From NCBI GenBank assembly GCA_013397115.1, contig VWZW01006867.1, positions 1,489,977 through 1,553,976 of the forward strand: 64,000 nucleotides of DNA, written 5' to 3'. Origin of the DNA: Edolisoma coerulescens. Its lineage: Eukaryota; Chordata; Aves; Passeriformes; Campephagidae. Each line of letters begins with the position of its first letter. Positions within the stretch are counted from its first letter, which is position 1. Shown here piece after piece: positions 21,781 through 33,300 of this stretch. Position numbers and translations under genes: made by a program. The notes below the pieces were generated by a model. It was not told the DNA's origin. It saw only the letters and a program-made list of their open reading frames with translations, and did no database searches.

Positions 21781-23879
21781 AAGATTAACTATTACTCCTT
21801 CACCATGTAATTTCTTCAGCTTCCTGCCTTTGGGCCTGTTTATGCACTCAGCTAAATACTTGCTCATTATCATTGGAGTTCAGGACAGTATTTTTGCCTG
21901 CATTTAAATTCAAATGTATACTAAAATAGTCTTCCAAATATGGATGCTTTCTCAATTTGATATTTAATTTACATTTCATGCCATTTTTTCTCTTCAATTA
22001 TTGCTCAAAACTTGTTTTGTTTCTTTGAAGATCTGTAGAAATAGGAATAACAAAGCCAAAGTATTTTATGAGCCTTTTTTCTTTCCAAACTAAAAAAAAA
22101 AGTTAAGTCTTATTTTATTAGCACCAAAAGCCAGATGTTCTCTCTGGTTTTAGGTCCCCTGAGTTGTATCTGTTCACTGAAATTTAATGCAGGGAAGAGC
22201 AGTCAAGTAATTCACAAGGTTTGATCTTGGTGTTAAATTCTTGCATTAACCATAAAACAGTTTGTTCTCTTGAAAATAACAATTTGAGCAGTAAAGGGAA
22301 AGATTTTTTGCAAAGGATTTTGAGGAGCTTTTCAGCTATAAACCACTCTCCCAGAGTCAGCAGGGGATTCGTAAAATATACTTCTTTGAATTACTCTAAC
22401 GAAACTCAGTGAAATATAGTGATGCACGGCTTTTCCAATCTACACTATTCTACAGATTTTCATATTGCAATCTAGCATTAAAAATTATTTTCTAATGCCA
22501 ATGTCAGTACACGGAGCCTTGGGTGTTCTGGGCAGCATAACAGCAGCAGCAATGTTTGTCTACCTGTGTTCTGTCTGACAGTGTTTATCTCAGGGCAGAA
22601 GCCAGATCAGAGTTTGCAAAGGTCTTTTCCATATACTGCCATGAGAAAACCTGACCCAGAGAAGGGTGGCACTGATTATTCAGTAAATCACCTCCCTGTT
22701 TTTGCTCTTGTCAGGTATGCAATATTAGAAGCACAAGGAAAGGAATTTGGGGATAGTTGACCTACTGAAATCCAAGTTGCATCCCACTCTTCCTTTAAAA
22801 CAGAGAAATGGAAAATTGCAATTATGAAAAATAGTAGGAGTCAAACTCTTCCACACTGAAGCGCACCAAAAACATGTGGAGGGTCAGGCAGGGTTTGTAT
22901 GTTGACTAATTGCAAAAATTGATTTTTGTTCGGGTAAAACTTCTCACTGCAAAATCATGAAAGCTTAATTTTTATCAGAAGTGTGACCAGTGGCAAGAGT
23001 TAGACTAACATCTTCTAAGAAAATTTTTAACAGAACGCAGCATAATAAGGTCTCAAATTTATAATGTTTAAAAAGTTTGCTGGAAATATTTTCTACGGCA
23101 TTCATGCTAATACACATGCAAGCGTATATATGTGTGTAGTAAGGCATATGCATGGGAATGCACTCAGTTTCCATGCAGATGGGCATCAAATTTTGTGGTG
23201 AAATAACCCACCTTTTGAAGAGGAGGCAATACTTCATTCCTAGCCATTGTCTGGTCTCTGCCCAGGTCTGTTTGCTTTTCCCCAGCTATTTGCAGTCATG
23301 TCTTGAGCAAAACCACAAAAGAGCATCTTTTTGGGCCGTATTTTTTGAGGAGAATCTTTCTGCCTCTTAAAATGGGTTGTGTTCTCTCAAAGGTGCAGTT
23401 AGTTGGACACTTGCAGGCTTGCAAAGGGATCATCTTTGAATACATGTGGTTCTTTTTCTCTCTTAAACAATGTTGGACTGGGCAGGTCCTCTTGGTTAAA
23501 GTCCATCCCCCATTATTCTGGATTATTTCACAGTGTGATAGGGACACTGGTGTTGCCTCCTGTCAAAACCAGAGACCTGCTGAAGAGTTGAGCAGGTTGC
23601 ACCGCAGGCATCTAGGGGGAGTGGGAATGGGTGTACCCGTGCAGGATGCATATCACACCTTGCTGGAGTCAGCTGGCTGCAGCTGAAAAGCTTTTGAGAT
23701 TAAAAAAGTCATTGCAGATGTGCTCAGGACACATAGCAAGCACAATAGTGGCTTCTTCTGTTTTCCCTTAAAGGTAGAAGCCCTCATTTTCAGGGACACA
23801 GTGTTGGTTTCATGGGTTGGGGAGAATCTTCCCCAGCAAAGGTTTTGGTGAGCAGCGCATGTGTGTGGGTAGAGCATGC
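21781..23879. other. Intergenic sequence, nothing recognised
   Basis: AT-rich unique sequence. The longest frame (127 codons near 23303-23686) has no recognisable domain. No transposon signature seen. Confidence 0.55.
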
Positions 23880-24180
23880 CGTGGGAGACTACCGCAGCCT
23901 GATATGAGAGATGATATCAGAGATTAGTTAACCGTATGGGCTGAGTCCCTGGGGAGGTGTGTGAAATGAATCAGATTAAACAAAATTGATAATGTGAATA
24001 CTTAATCAAACAGACAAAGGTAGTCTGCACAGCTAATTAGGGGCAAATAGAGCGTCCCTCTTGTACCTCATTTAACTGACAAATTGTGCAGACAGTTTTA
24101 ATGGGAGTCTGTTTAGCAAAGAGAAGGCTGTACAGTTGACAGCTTGGCAAAATGTGGTTTCTGTAACACCACATGATGCT
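23880..24180. promoter_or_regulatory. Candidate conserved enhancer with homeodomain motifs
   Basis: Motifs cluster within 120 bases: GATGATATCAGAG, TTAATCAAAC, GACAAAGG (SOX/TCF-like) and the palindromic CTAATTAG (24033-24040), the LIM/PRD-type homeodomain core. Sequence is balanced and repeat-free. Function inferred. Confidence 0.3.
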
Positions 24181-25504
24181 TATGGAAATTAGCCTGGTGC
24201 AGCTGAGCTCAGAGTAGGTAAGAGCTGCCCAAACTCTAGTAAAATGGTAACACGGACCTTTTGTAGGCTTCTGTTTCTGACTTCTTAAAGGGACCTGGAT
24301 GTTTTTCTGCAAGCTGGCAAGGAACATTTCTGAAAAAGCAAAAAGGATCATTAGCAACATCAGAAAGGACCACTTCTGTAACCAAGAAGGCAGACAAAAA
24401 ATTCAAACTACATCACCTTATCATATTGCAATTTTATGGTTGGTCCTTTATAACAACAAAGTTACTTTCTCAGCTTCTTAGGAGTTATGTAAATATGAAT
24501 CACTGTTAATATTTTACATACAAAAATGACTGTGCAAAGAGATCCACTCAGTCCTGCAATATGGGCCAACTCCAAGGCCAGGCTGAGGATGCAGAAAAAG
24601 CTGAGGCCACAGCCCATCTTCTGGGACGGGTGGGTCTCTGCTACAGTTTGGAGTGACTTTCCTTACAAGTACAGGTCTCCAGTTTCTTATGCCCTGACTA
24701 ACACAAAAGCGAAGGTTTTATACATTTTCTGGTAAGTCCTTCCACAGCATCCTTCTTCTACCCTTCTCCAAACCAACCATATCTCTTCATTGTCTCTCTC
24801 TCTGTGGCCCCAAGGTTCACACACTTAGCTCTCTTCCAAAGGAAGATGAAAATGTTTGGGTACATTGTAAAGTCTGATGAGAGACTTTATAAACATGAAT
24901 TAGAGACCAAACCCTTCAGCAAAGTGAGAAAAGTGGCCAACACTTGTTAGTTCTCTAAGGCCTTCACCATATCTTTCCTGAGCAGCTGTTGTTGCACTGA
25001 CATAAGAAAGCAAAGTGTCCTGCTTGTAAAGGGAGCACAGCAAAGTATGTGTTAAATTTATGAAACTATATTCAGACTTCTTCTATAGTTCTGCATCTGC
25101 ATCTGCAGATCTGCTTTCTAACCTACACAGAATTTCTAGCATGACAAATGTGAGACACAAGAGGTTTAACAAGGGATTTTGAGCACATTCTTTTGTGTCT
25201 GCTCAAGATTGCTCTGTCTCACACTGAGTGTCATCAGGAGCAAGGGGAGGAGAGCTGCTATTCCTGCAGGACCAGCTCATAGAAGTTTTGCTGGGAATCA
25301 TTATCTGGAACATGGCACCCTCTGTGGCTAAGCCTCTCTTTTAGTTTCACCCATCTCTGTGTACATCCATGTACATATGTGTGCACATACATGCTCTGTT
25401 CACTCAGACAAGCTATATGTCTTGACCACAAAATCCTTATGGAATGCTTAGAGGGTGAGAAATCTGAGGCTGTACTGTGAACACTAACGCTCCTCTTGAT
25501 GTTG
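24181..25504. other. Intergenic sequence with a short hairpin
   Basis: No gene recognised. TAAAGTCT-GATGAG-AGACTTTA at 24868-24889 is a perfect 8-bp stem with a 6-base loop, extendable by about three pairs through a G-T position. Confidence 0.5.
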
Positions 25505-25642
25505 GCCACTTCCCTTAACTCTTCTGTACCTCGTTTCTACACCTACAGAACAGGACTATCCTTGCTTCCTCAGAGCACTGTTAGAACGAAATGCCATGTT
25601 TGCCATGATCATTGATGGCAGAGCACAGGATCTGGCATAGGT
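25505..25642 (+). mobile_element. MIR-like SINE relic
   Basis: CTTAACTCTTCTGTACCTCG, then CACCTACAGAACAGGACTAT, then GAGCACTGTTAGAACGAAAT, then GGCAGAGCACAGGATCTGGC track the MIR consensus in order (the ACTTAACCTCTCTGTGCCTCAG, CATCTGTAAAATGGGGATAA and AGAACAGTGCCTGGCACATAG parts) on the plus strand. It lacks the 5' tRNA-like head. Best of the MIR candidates here. Confidence 0.6.
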
Positions 25643-26799
25643 CAAATCTTAGTTCATGAGAATTGACTAGCACTGCCCAAATCATGTGTCGAAAGTGTCC
25701 AGGAAGATAGTGCAAATCTTAAGGAATTCTTTGCCTCTGCTTTTGTGACTCATTTGGGAAGCACATTAGCTTCCTTCCCTTCCAGTTGAGTGGTGCTTAT
25801 CACCTCAGCGCTGCAAGGACTTCAGCAGAAGAAGAAAAATGGAGTGCTGCCATCTCCACAAAAGCATGGAGTGCTGTCTCGTTTGACATCTGACTTATGC
25901 TTAAACGTCACTCACTGTTGAAAGGCACAAGTTTATGATGGAACATAAAGATGGTAAATGCATGCCCTGAACTGAACATTTCAGGAGTGAAGTGTATTAT
26001 ATGTGTAATAAAGCTGCAAACCTGAGGCACTGCCTGAAGCTAATTCTTTTGCTGAATTCACTTCTGGAGCTCTCCTTCTGGAGCTCTGTGCCTGCAAGAA
26101 AATTCCTTAATACAGAAATTACAGAAAAAATAAATTAAAAGTGGGAAAGAATAGGAATTATTTAATCAAACAAATATTACACACCAGTTAACAAAACTTA
26201 AAATTTGATCCTTGTATGGTTGTGAGTTATTTAGGCCTGTTTGTGTTAGGTTTTTTCTTTCATATCTTCTCAAGGAACCTTCATAATATGTAAAACCATC
26301 TGATTCATTTATTGAATATTTTCATATATTTGGGCAGAAGTCTGTGTAAACCAGCAATTCCCATTCTGGTCCCTAGTGACTTACTCAGTCTACCTCCACC
26401 AATGTGAAATGTGTGCAACGGAAATTTCATACAGTACAATACAAGGGTTTTAGTGTGGCAAGTAGCATTTGGAAAACAAAAGAAAGAAGGAAAGAAGGAA
26501 GGGATAAATGAGGGAATGAACAAGCAAAGGAACAAAAGAGAAAGGAATAGAAAAATTATGGGGAAGCTTCTGTCTGAAGGCCCCAGTTCCCACTCCTACA
26601 CCTCTGAGAAGCAGACTTTCTGTCAGGTGGGCACAATCCAGCTATCACAATGGCTGAAAAAGCCTTTGGGAAGCAGGAAGAGTTCTTTTTTTAACCTCTT
26701 CTCTAACTTGTTAAAGCCTGTGTAAATCCCACCAGCTCCCTCATGAAACGCTTGCCTGAGCAGAAGTTTTTCCAGCACATTTTTTGAGTCTCACATAAT
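25643..26799. other. Intergenic sequence with purine-rich repeat
   Basis: No gene recognised. A 13-base unit CTTCTGGAGCTCT is tandemly duplicated at 26061-26087, and an AAGG/GAAA purine run occupies about 26479-26503. Confidence 0.55.
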
Positions 26800-27070
26800 T
26801 GAAATAGGAGGGGATTTGAGCCTGATTCAATAGAGCGGTTTGAGTTAATTGATAAACCTTCCCTTTTCATTATCAGTGCTACTCTTCTTTCTGAAAGTCA
26901 GGGAGATTTCCTTATGGGATTTGAGCAGATATTGGAAATTGCGGTGGCAAATTAGCAGGGGCCACAAACCAGAAGTGACAGCTCAAGGAGGCTGGTGGAG
27001 GGAGTGGAGCAATCCCTTACCAGTAGCAATTGGCCAGACTTATCATATGGACTAATCACAACAGAGCTGG
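26800..27070. promoter_or_regulatory. Candidate conserved enhancer with CATATG E-box
   Basis: GAGTTAATTGATAAACC, TTTTCATTATC and GGCAAATTAGCAGG supply homeodomain cores, and TTATCATATGGACTAATCAC near 27040 carries a CATATG E-box (27044-27049) between GATA-like and TAAT motifs. CATATG is a preferred OLIG-family E-box, so feedback from OLIG3 is conceivable. Motif-based inference only. Confidence 0.3.
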
Positions 27071-28679
27071 TGAAATAATGGGCACCAGATGTTAGCGCTT
27101 TGTAGACGTTGGCTCTCTGGAGACCATCTCCGCCAAGCCAGCTCCCCAGGAGCAGGAACAGGGCTCTCTCATCTGTTAATAGGACAGGGGGCTGCTGGTC
27201 AGTGCCTATTCCACATATCTAACTGGTGATGCTATAGCCCCTTTCCTCAGCTTAAGGAGTATTTGCATTCACAAGAAGCATTTCCATGACTTGTGTGCCT
27301 TAGATTCACAGCACTTCATTTTGTTCAGACATGAATGAGTGAGTGAAAACTAGTCATGCAATGGATGGAATCACTGGTGGTTGTCTCCACAGAGATCTTT
27401 AATAGGGATGCTGCTCTGCAAAGTACTGACTATTTCCCTGCAGAATTTTACAGCTGTACAGGTTTTACTGGCACAGTGAGTAGGAGGGAATGGGGTGGGA
27501 ATGTTTTCCCCCGGGAGCTTTGCAGAGAAAGTCTTAAACTGCTCTCCGGAGTCCAGGGGCTGTAGAGAGGAGGAATCCAGAGAAGGAGTAAAGCAGACTC
27601 TTCTCTTGCTCTTACATGCTGTGCTCCCAGACCAGGTGTGGTCATGATCTAGCCTTACAGGATTATCTTACGCCTCTCTAATTGTTTATAATAAGCTTGC
27701 TTGAAAAGACAGGGATTTGCAGCTAAGCCTCCGCTAAGAGTGCTGCCACCAGTGCTGCTGCCAGCTGCAGCATTCTGTGCTGTGCCATGGCTCAGAGGGA
27801 CGATGTGCCTGTGGTTTAGGTTTTGTGCAGGAATCAAGCCTGGCTAGGTAAACAGTCTGGTGGGTGGGCAAAGAGGGTCAGGGACCTTGCCTAAAGTAAG
27901 TCAGAAGTGGAACAGAAGACAGTCACAGAATTAAATATAACTGCTACTTAAAATAAGATGAATACGTCTGAAAGCCATGCTTTCTGTGGTTTGTTCTAAG
28001 GGAGTCACGTCTGCAGAGTGGGCCCCATCAGTGCCAGTGCTGGCCACAGAGCACAGGGCTCCTCCTGCACTGTTTTCAGCACTGCCAAACCAGGTCTGCT
28101 CTTTCTCTCTTCAGATGCTGACTGATGTGGTTTCAGTTTCAGACAGATGAGAACTGTCTCTCCTATCTGATCTGTTCATCTCCCAGCACAGGACTTGGGC
28201 TTTTTCATGGGCAAAGAACCTGCAGAGGTTCTATAACATGAATGGCCTCTGAAGATATTGAGCAAATATCAACCTTCTTTTAAGCTAAATCATCTTATAA
28301 ATCCTGATCAACGTGTCCAAAAGCAGAGGTGCAGGCAGGCTCTGCTCATTCATAGCTGGCAAGGACCTGGAATCTCATGAAATCAGATGTTACCAGATTT
28401 GTTATTGCAGTCATTAGAACCAGATGAATTTGGATACACAGCTCACTGCTCCTTGAGAAGGTGTCTACCTTTTACTGTCACGTTTAACACTAAATTACAT
28501 TGACTTTTCTTCCCTGAATGAAGATTTCAGTGGTGTTAATTTATAAAAATATGAGATTTCCTTTTTCTGGGAACTTCTTTGGCAGTTTTTGTTTGTGTGA
28601 GAGAGCTTAGAAAACATGACAGAACTGATAGCTCCCATTTAAATGCCAAATGTCTCTTCCTAACTCCAATCTGCATCTA
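27071..28679. other. Intergenic sequence, no gene recognised
   Basis: Unique sequence with one weak SINE relic at 27875-27922 listed separately. No exon-like frame. Confidence 0.55.
27875..27922 (-). mobile_element. Possible MIR-like fragment
   Basis: GGACCTTGCCTAAAGTAAGT followed by CAGAAGTGGAACAGAAGAC resembles the CTTGCCCAAGGTCACACAGC and AAGTGGCAGAG part of reverse-strand MIR. It is short and diverged. Confidence 0.35.
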
Positions 28680-28930
28680 AAACAAAAAAACTATGCAACA
28701 CACATACATTCCTTGCAGACATTTTTGCTATTCCTGTGGTCCCGCAAGTGATGTAGTTTTTTTCTTTTGACACTTGAGATCCAACGATCAATCACCGAAT
28801 ACTTCCCCCTGTATCTGGATTAGCAATCAGTTGTGTTCTCCGGCATGTGCCAGAACATCTTCCCCTCCCCTCTACAGGATGCATTTCAACTTGAAACAGC
28901 AGCTTAGCCTTTGCAATTGCAATCACCAGC
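28680..28930. promoter_or_regulatory. Candidate regulatory block with PBX-HOX motif
   Basis: ATCAATCA at 28797-28804 is TGATTGAT on the minus strand, the classical PBX-HOX composite site, with GGATTAGCAATCA about 25 bases further on. Complex, repeat-free sequence. Inference from motifs. Confidence 0.28.
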
Positions 28931-30720
28931 CTGATGATGTCTGGTGAAGAATGGCAGGAATGTCCTAACCAGAGAGGTGAGAAGAGAAAAAGTCAGAGGG
29001 TTTCTGTCAACTTCTGGCAGTGGCAGAAACATCCTCTTTTTCTGATGAGCTGCCTTTCAAGTCTTGGCAGAGCCATTACCAATTCTATGGCTGCATTTCC
29101 CTGCATTTGGGGCCATCTGTCTTTACTCCTTCCATTCTGAAGTCAGAAAAGAAAATTATTTTCACATTAGCAACCCATTAAATGGTTCCAAACTTGTAGC
29201 ACAATCACTGCTGGAGCCAAACCCATTGTTTTTACACTTCCACATACGTACTCTGAGGCATTGTTCAGAGATCAGGGGCTTGCAGGACCTTCTGTCATGC
29301 ACATGAGCAAGTGGGTGGGGTGAGGCCCTGTCACCCTCATCCATCATACTCCATCAATGTCACCACCACCTGCAGAGGCATTACCCCCAGTCACTCACTC
29401 ACTTGGTCGTTTATTTCTGTCCATCAGCATGAGCAGAAGGAGAGGATATCAGTAGTCGTTGTCAGAACTGGTAAAATTCTTGAGGTTTGTTTAAGGCACT
29501 GGAGATACTGAAGACCATTTGATGACTTAGGCAAGTTGCACTTTGAGGGTAGTTTCTCAGCATAAAGAAGCCCTTAGGAGATCAGGTACAGTGTTGATAC
29601 TCACCGTGCAAATGCCCAAGGCTGATTAATCAGTGCAAAAAGCAGTGCCTTTGGCTGGAGAAAGACAGAAAAGCTGTATTTCAGGAGAGTCTTATCATCG
29701 AAGGGAAACACATTGGTCTCTTTTGAAGACCTGGACCAAAGTCACCCTTAGGTCTCCTACAAAACTCCTCAGTTTCCCCTCCCTGCACTGAATCATTCAC
29801 TACACCACTGGTTGAAAGTGCCTGATCAGCAAGTGCAGGGAAAGCGGGATCCCCAGCAAACCCACCCAGCAAACATGCCCCACCACTGCTGGAGAGAGCA
29901 CTGCTGGCCTCAGTGGCCCTGCACTGCCCAAGGCACACTGAAGAGCCACTGTGTGGGACAGGGGAACCACTTGTGTGGGACAGCCCACAAGAAAGCAAAT
30001 ACATTTCTGTGCTGCTTGGCTAAGCCAGCGCTAACATCTGAACAACTTCTAAAAGTTCAGTCTCTGAACTGGCTGCTGAAATCCTTCTTGGAAACAGCCA
30101 TGAGCTCGCTCAGCCTGCCCAGCAGCTTGAAGCAGATAGTGGATGTGGTACCCTCTCTCCAGAGTTTTCCAAAGTGGTTGTGTTCCTTTGGCTTTCCTGA
30201 GAGCTGACGCAGGCTTTGGGAGATGCAGCTGCATTTTAGGGGCTGAGCAAAACATTTTCTGCATTGCATATGAAAAGCTTTCTGGGAATCAGAGGGTATT
30301 AATCAATTTTACATGTACCATTCCTTGCCTTTAAAAATCAGGGCTCCCTGCGCATTGTTAAAGCCTCCCGGAGCCCTTTCTGTCCCTGGAGTCGATCACT
30401 GTGAAATGAGGACATGTCACAGCATAGCTTATTAGGGAAACCAGGGTGTTTCCGTTTGTTTGGATTTGTACAGAAAAGGGTTTTTCACAGGGGCTGTGCT
30501 TTGACAGTCTCGTTCTCCCCCAGGCTGGTTCACATTTAGCAAGGGGCGGCTGACAAAGCTCCTGGGCCACGGAGATCCACAAGGTGCTTGCAGCTGGCAC
30601 AGATACCTCATTAGAAATTCATTTTTTCCTGTCATAATAACAAAGTGCAGAGCAGCGGTGGCAACATAGTTTCGTATGGGAAAGCACACAAAAGGGGACA
30701 GCTGAAAGAAGCTGTGCTTT
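28931..30720. other. Intergenic sequence, no gene recognised
   Basis: Frames up to 131 codons (29812-30207) have no recognisable product. AAAGCACA (30681-30688) and TGTGCTTT (30713-30720) form an inverted pair around a nested ACAGCT-GAAAGA-AGCTGT hairpin. Confidence 0.5.
29518..29572 (+). mobile_element. Possible MIR-like fragment
   Basis: TGATGACTTAGGCAAGTTGC followed by AGTTTCTCAGCATAAA resembles the TGACCTTGGGCAAGTTAC and CAGTTTCCTCATCTGTAAA section of MIR. Weak, by-eye match. Confidence 0.3.
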
Positions 30721-30738
30721 TCTCCTGTATTTCCAGCC

Positions 30739-30944
30739 CGACAGAAACATCTTCAAAGGGAGCAGCCTTGCCCGTCCGCCGCACCCTCTCGGCCTGAATC
30801 GCTTGAATGGCATTTTATACACCTACTGCACCCTGGGGCCAGCCAGCCTCCAGGAAACCCATTCACCCGGCCCTGCTCCTTCTCCCGGCGTTTTGTTGTT
30901 TCCTACCCCACGGAAGCGGTGGGCAAATAAAAATCACAGCCCCG
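30739..30944. promoter_or_regulatory. CpG micro-cluster
   Basis: Twelve CpG dinucleotides fall within 206 bases in an otherwise CpG-poor desert. The segment also holds ATTTTATACACC and AAATAAAAATCAC motifs. It could be an enhancer protected from methylation or a small promoter; no transcript is evident. Confidence 0.4.
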
Positions 30945-31641
30945 GTTTGTGAGCCTTAGCTCCCTTGCAAGCATTTCTGAAACCCTGCTCCCAGGCAAGT
31001 GGAGCCAGTTAATTTCTTAAGGGGGAGGATAGAAAACCTCCAGAAGTAGAGAATGACTGCTGTCTAACTGCCCTCTCTGTTTATTTGTGTGGTGAAAGTG
31101 AAAAAGTAGATTTAGGAGCGCAGAAGTGAGAGGAGAGCAGCATCGCTGCTGCGACTGTCACTGTTGGGATAGTGCACAGATGAGGGCTACTGTGGAACCA
31201 GAACAGTTAGTCACTGTGGAGAGTGGCAATGAAGCACCCTTCTCATGCACAAGCAGCTTGATCCTCCTCCCCAAAGCTAAAGAAAGAAGAGACTGGGTTT
31301 CTGAAGTCAGGAGATTTCATCTTCTTGAAAGTGTAGAGTGAAAGCCTGACAAAGATTGCATTTAGAAATCTTGGCTTTATTTTTCTCGCACTTATTTCTT
31401 TTCCATCTTTTCTTCCTTTTGTTTTCTTTCTCCTTGCAATACCACATGTATTAGAAAAAAATAGGAGGATGGAGGAGAGAGACAGAAAGCAAACAAGCAG
31501 TGTGGGAATAGTGAAGGACTGATAGTCCAGAACTAAAAGTCCTGAAACAATGGAGTTACAACTCAGAAACTTCCCTCTCATACGCAGACCAAAACCACAT
31601 GCAACAATTTCCTTTTTCAGACAATGGGTTGTTCCATTTCT

Positions 31642-31731
31642 TAAAATAAAAACACAACCAAAAAACAAAATTAAGCAAAACAAAACAAAAGAGCCTAGCA
31701 ACAGCAACAACAAAACCCCAATAAATAAAGA
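31642..31731. repeat. A/C-rich low-complexity tract
   Basis: Runs of AAAAC, CAAAA and AACAGC units with few other bases; similar in composition to the tracts at 13303-13346 and 41808-41866. Confidence 0.8.
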
Positions 31732-33235
31732 TTCCTGATACAAATTTTAGTCTGAACTGCATAACACACTAAACACTGGCACCTCACCGTTAGTCCAATC
31801 CTCCATAACACAGCACCAAGAAGCTTTGGCAGAAGTACAGCAAATGAACCCACTTTGATCCCTCAGCCTGGAAGGGAAGCTGCCAGGGAAGAGCACCAGG
31901 CAGACCTCTGGTGCAAATGCAGTACTTGCGGTTTTCTGCCAGAGAAATCTGAATCCTCGGTTTGCTGTGTGTGGTAGCCCAGAGACACCAGCATCAGAAA
32001 TCTGGGGTAGTGGGAGTGTGAGGGAGACTGCAGACTGTGAGACAAAGAGCACTAGGCAAATCTTTAACACATTCCAGGAGTACTGTCATCCATGAAAGGA
32101 TAATGCATAGATGCCTTTTCTATTCAAGAAACAAACTGTGGGGCATTTTTGCTATAGGCATTGGTAATAAAGTTATGTTCAGGAAATGGGGATTCACTGT
32201 AGCTTGGATAAATGTTCAAAAGTGCCCAAACGTACTACATCTAATTTTAGACACTCTGAGAACCTTTACCTAGCCCTCCAGAGAGCTCTGGCTTTCTGTA
32301 CTGCCTAAATGCATAGGGACCAGGATGCCTAACAACTCCAGGCTATTGTAAACTTCGTTAAATTCTTCCATCCCTCAGTGTCACATCTCAGAAGGAGTTT
32401 AGTCAAGGGTACTGAGCATCCTTCTGAAAAGAGTGTAATAGCACAGCTAGTACTCAGAGAGCACAGGGTATTTGGGATAGTCTTGAAGTGAGCACCTTGG
32501 GAGGGCAGGGATGGGGATACTGGGCTGAACGTGATGATGAAACTTGAAAAGAAACAGAAAGCAAGGACCTCCACCACCTTGGCCTGTAACAGGAATTTTA
32601 GAAAGGATGTCTATCAGGCTGAGCAGGATGTGCACTTAAGGGGAGATGCTGATCTTCACTAACTTGAGCTGTGCAGATATTTGGGTTGTGCTCTCAGCTC
32701 ATGGCCAGGGTGTCTTTTGTTCTTTTTCTGCCAGGGGATTTCCAGAGGGTCCTTTGTTCTGTCCAGTTGGTGAGAGTCAGGGGATGGGGGTGGGTTGGAA
32801 TTGCTGTTGGCGGAAGTATCCATACTGGCATCCATTTGCAATAAGAAGATAGGCTAGATGAGAGGAAACAAGACTAATCTGGTAAAGTCAAGGTAGAATA
32901 ATTTACCTGAGACATGGAACATTCGGCAATTTCTATGATTCCCCAGGTTGAAACTGAGCTCTAGGTTGTTTACATGCAGCAGGCATAGGAGGATATGCTC
33001 ATATGAGGGCTGCAGGTGACATCCATACCAAATGAAATGCACCATCACTGCATTTTCTGGCTCCAAGACTAAGTGGCACATGAGGCTCATGTCCTTATGA
33101 CTAAACTCTCTTGTCCTCGTGACCTAGACCACAGCACCCTCCAGGGACAATCTGTGCTTCACACCATGCTCTGAAGGGAGGCATTGCCTAGGTAAGCGCT
33201 GCCTAACTCAAACACAGCTTTGCTGAGGCAGGTAC

Positions 33236-33300
33236 TAACTATGGTCTGGGGCTGGGGGGTGACCATGGGGGGTGGCTGAGCCACACTCTGATCATAGTTA
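33236..33300. repeat. Imperfect inverted repeat with G-rich centre
   Basis: TAACTATG (33236-33243) and CATAGTTA (33293-33300) are perfect 8-bp arms, extendable with an indel to GGTA/TACC. Between them lie ATGGTC and GACCAT, GTGGCT and AGCCAC, and three runs of at least four G. Confidence 0.6.
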
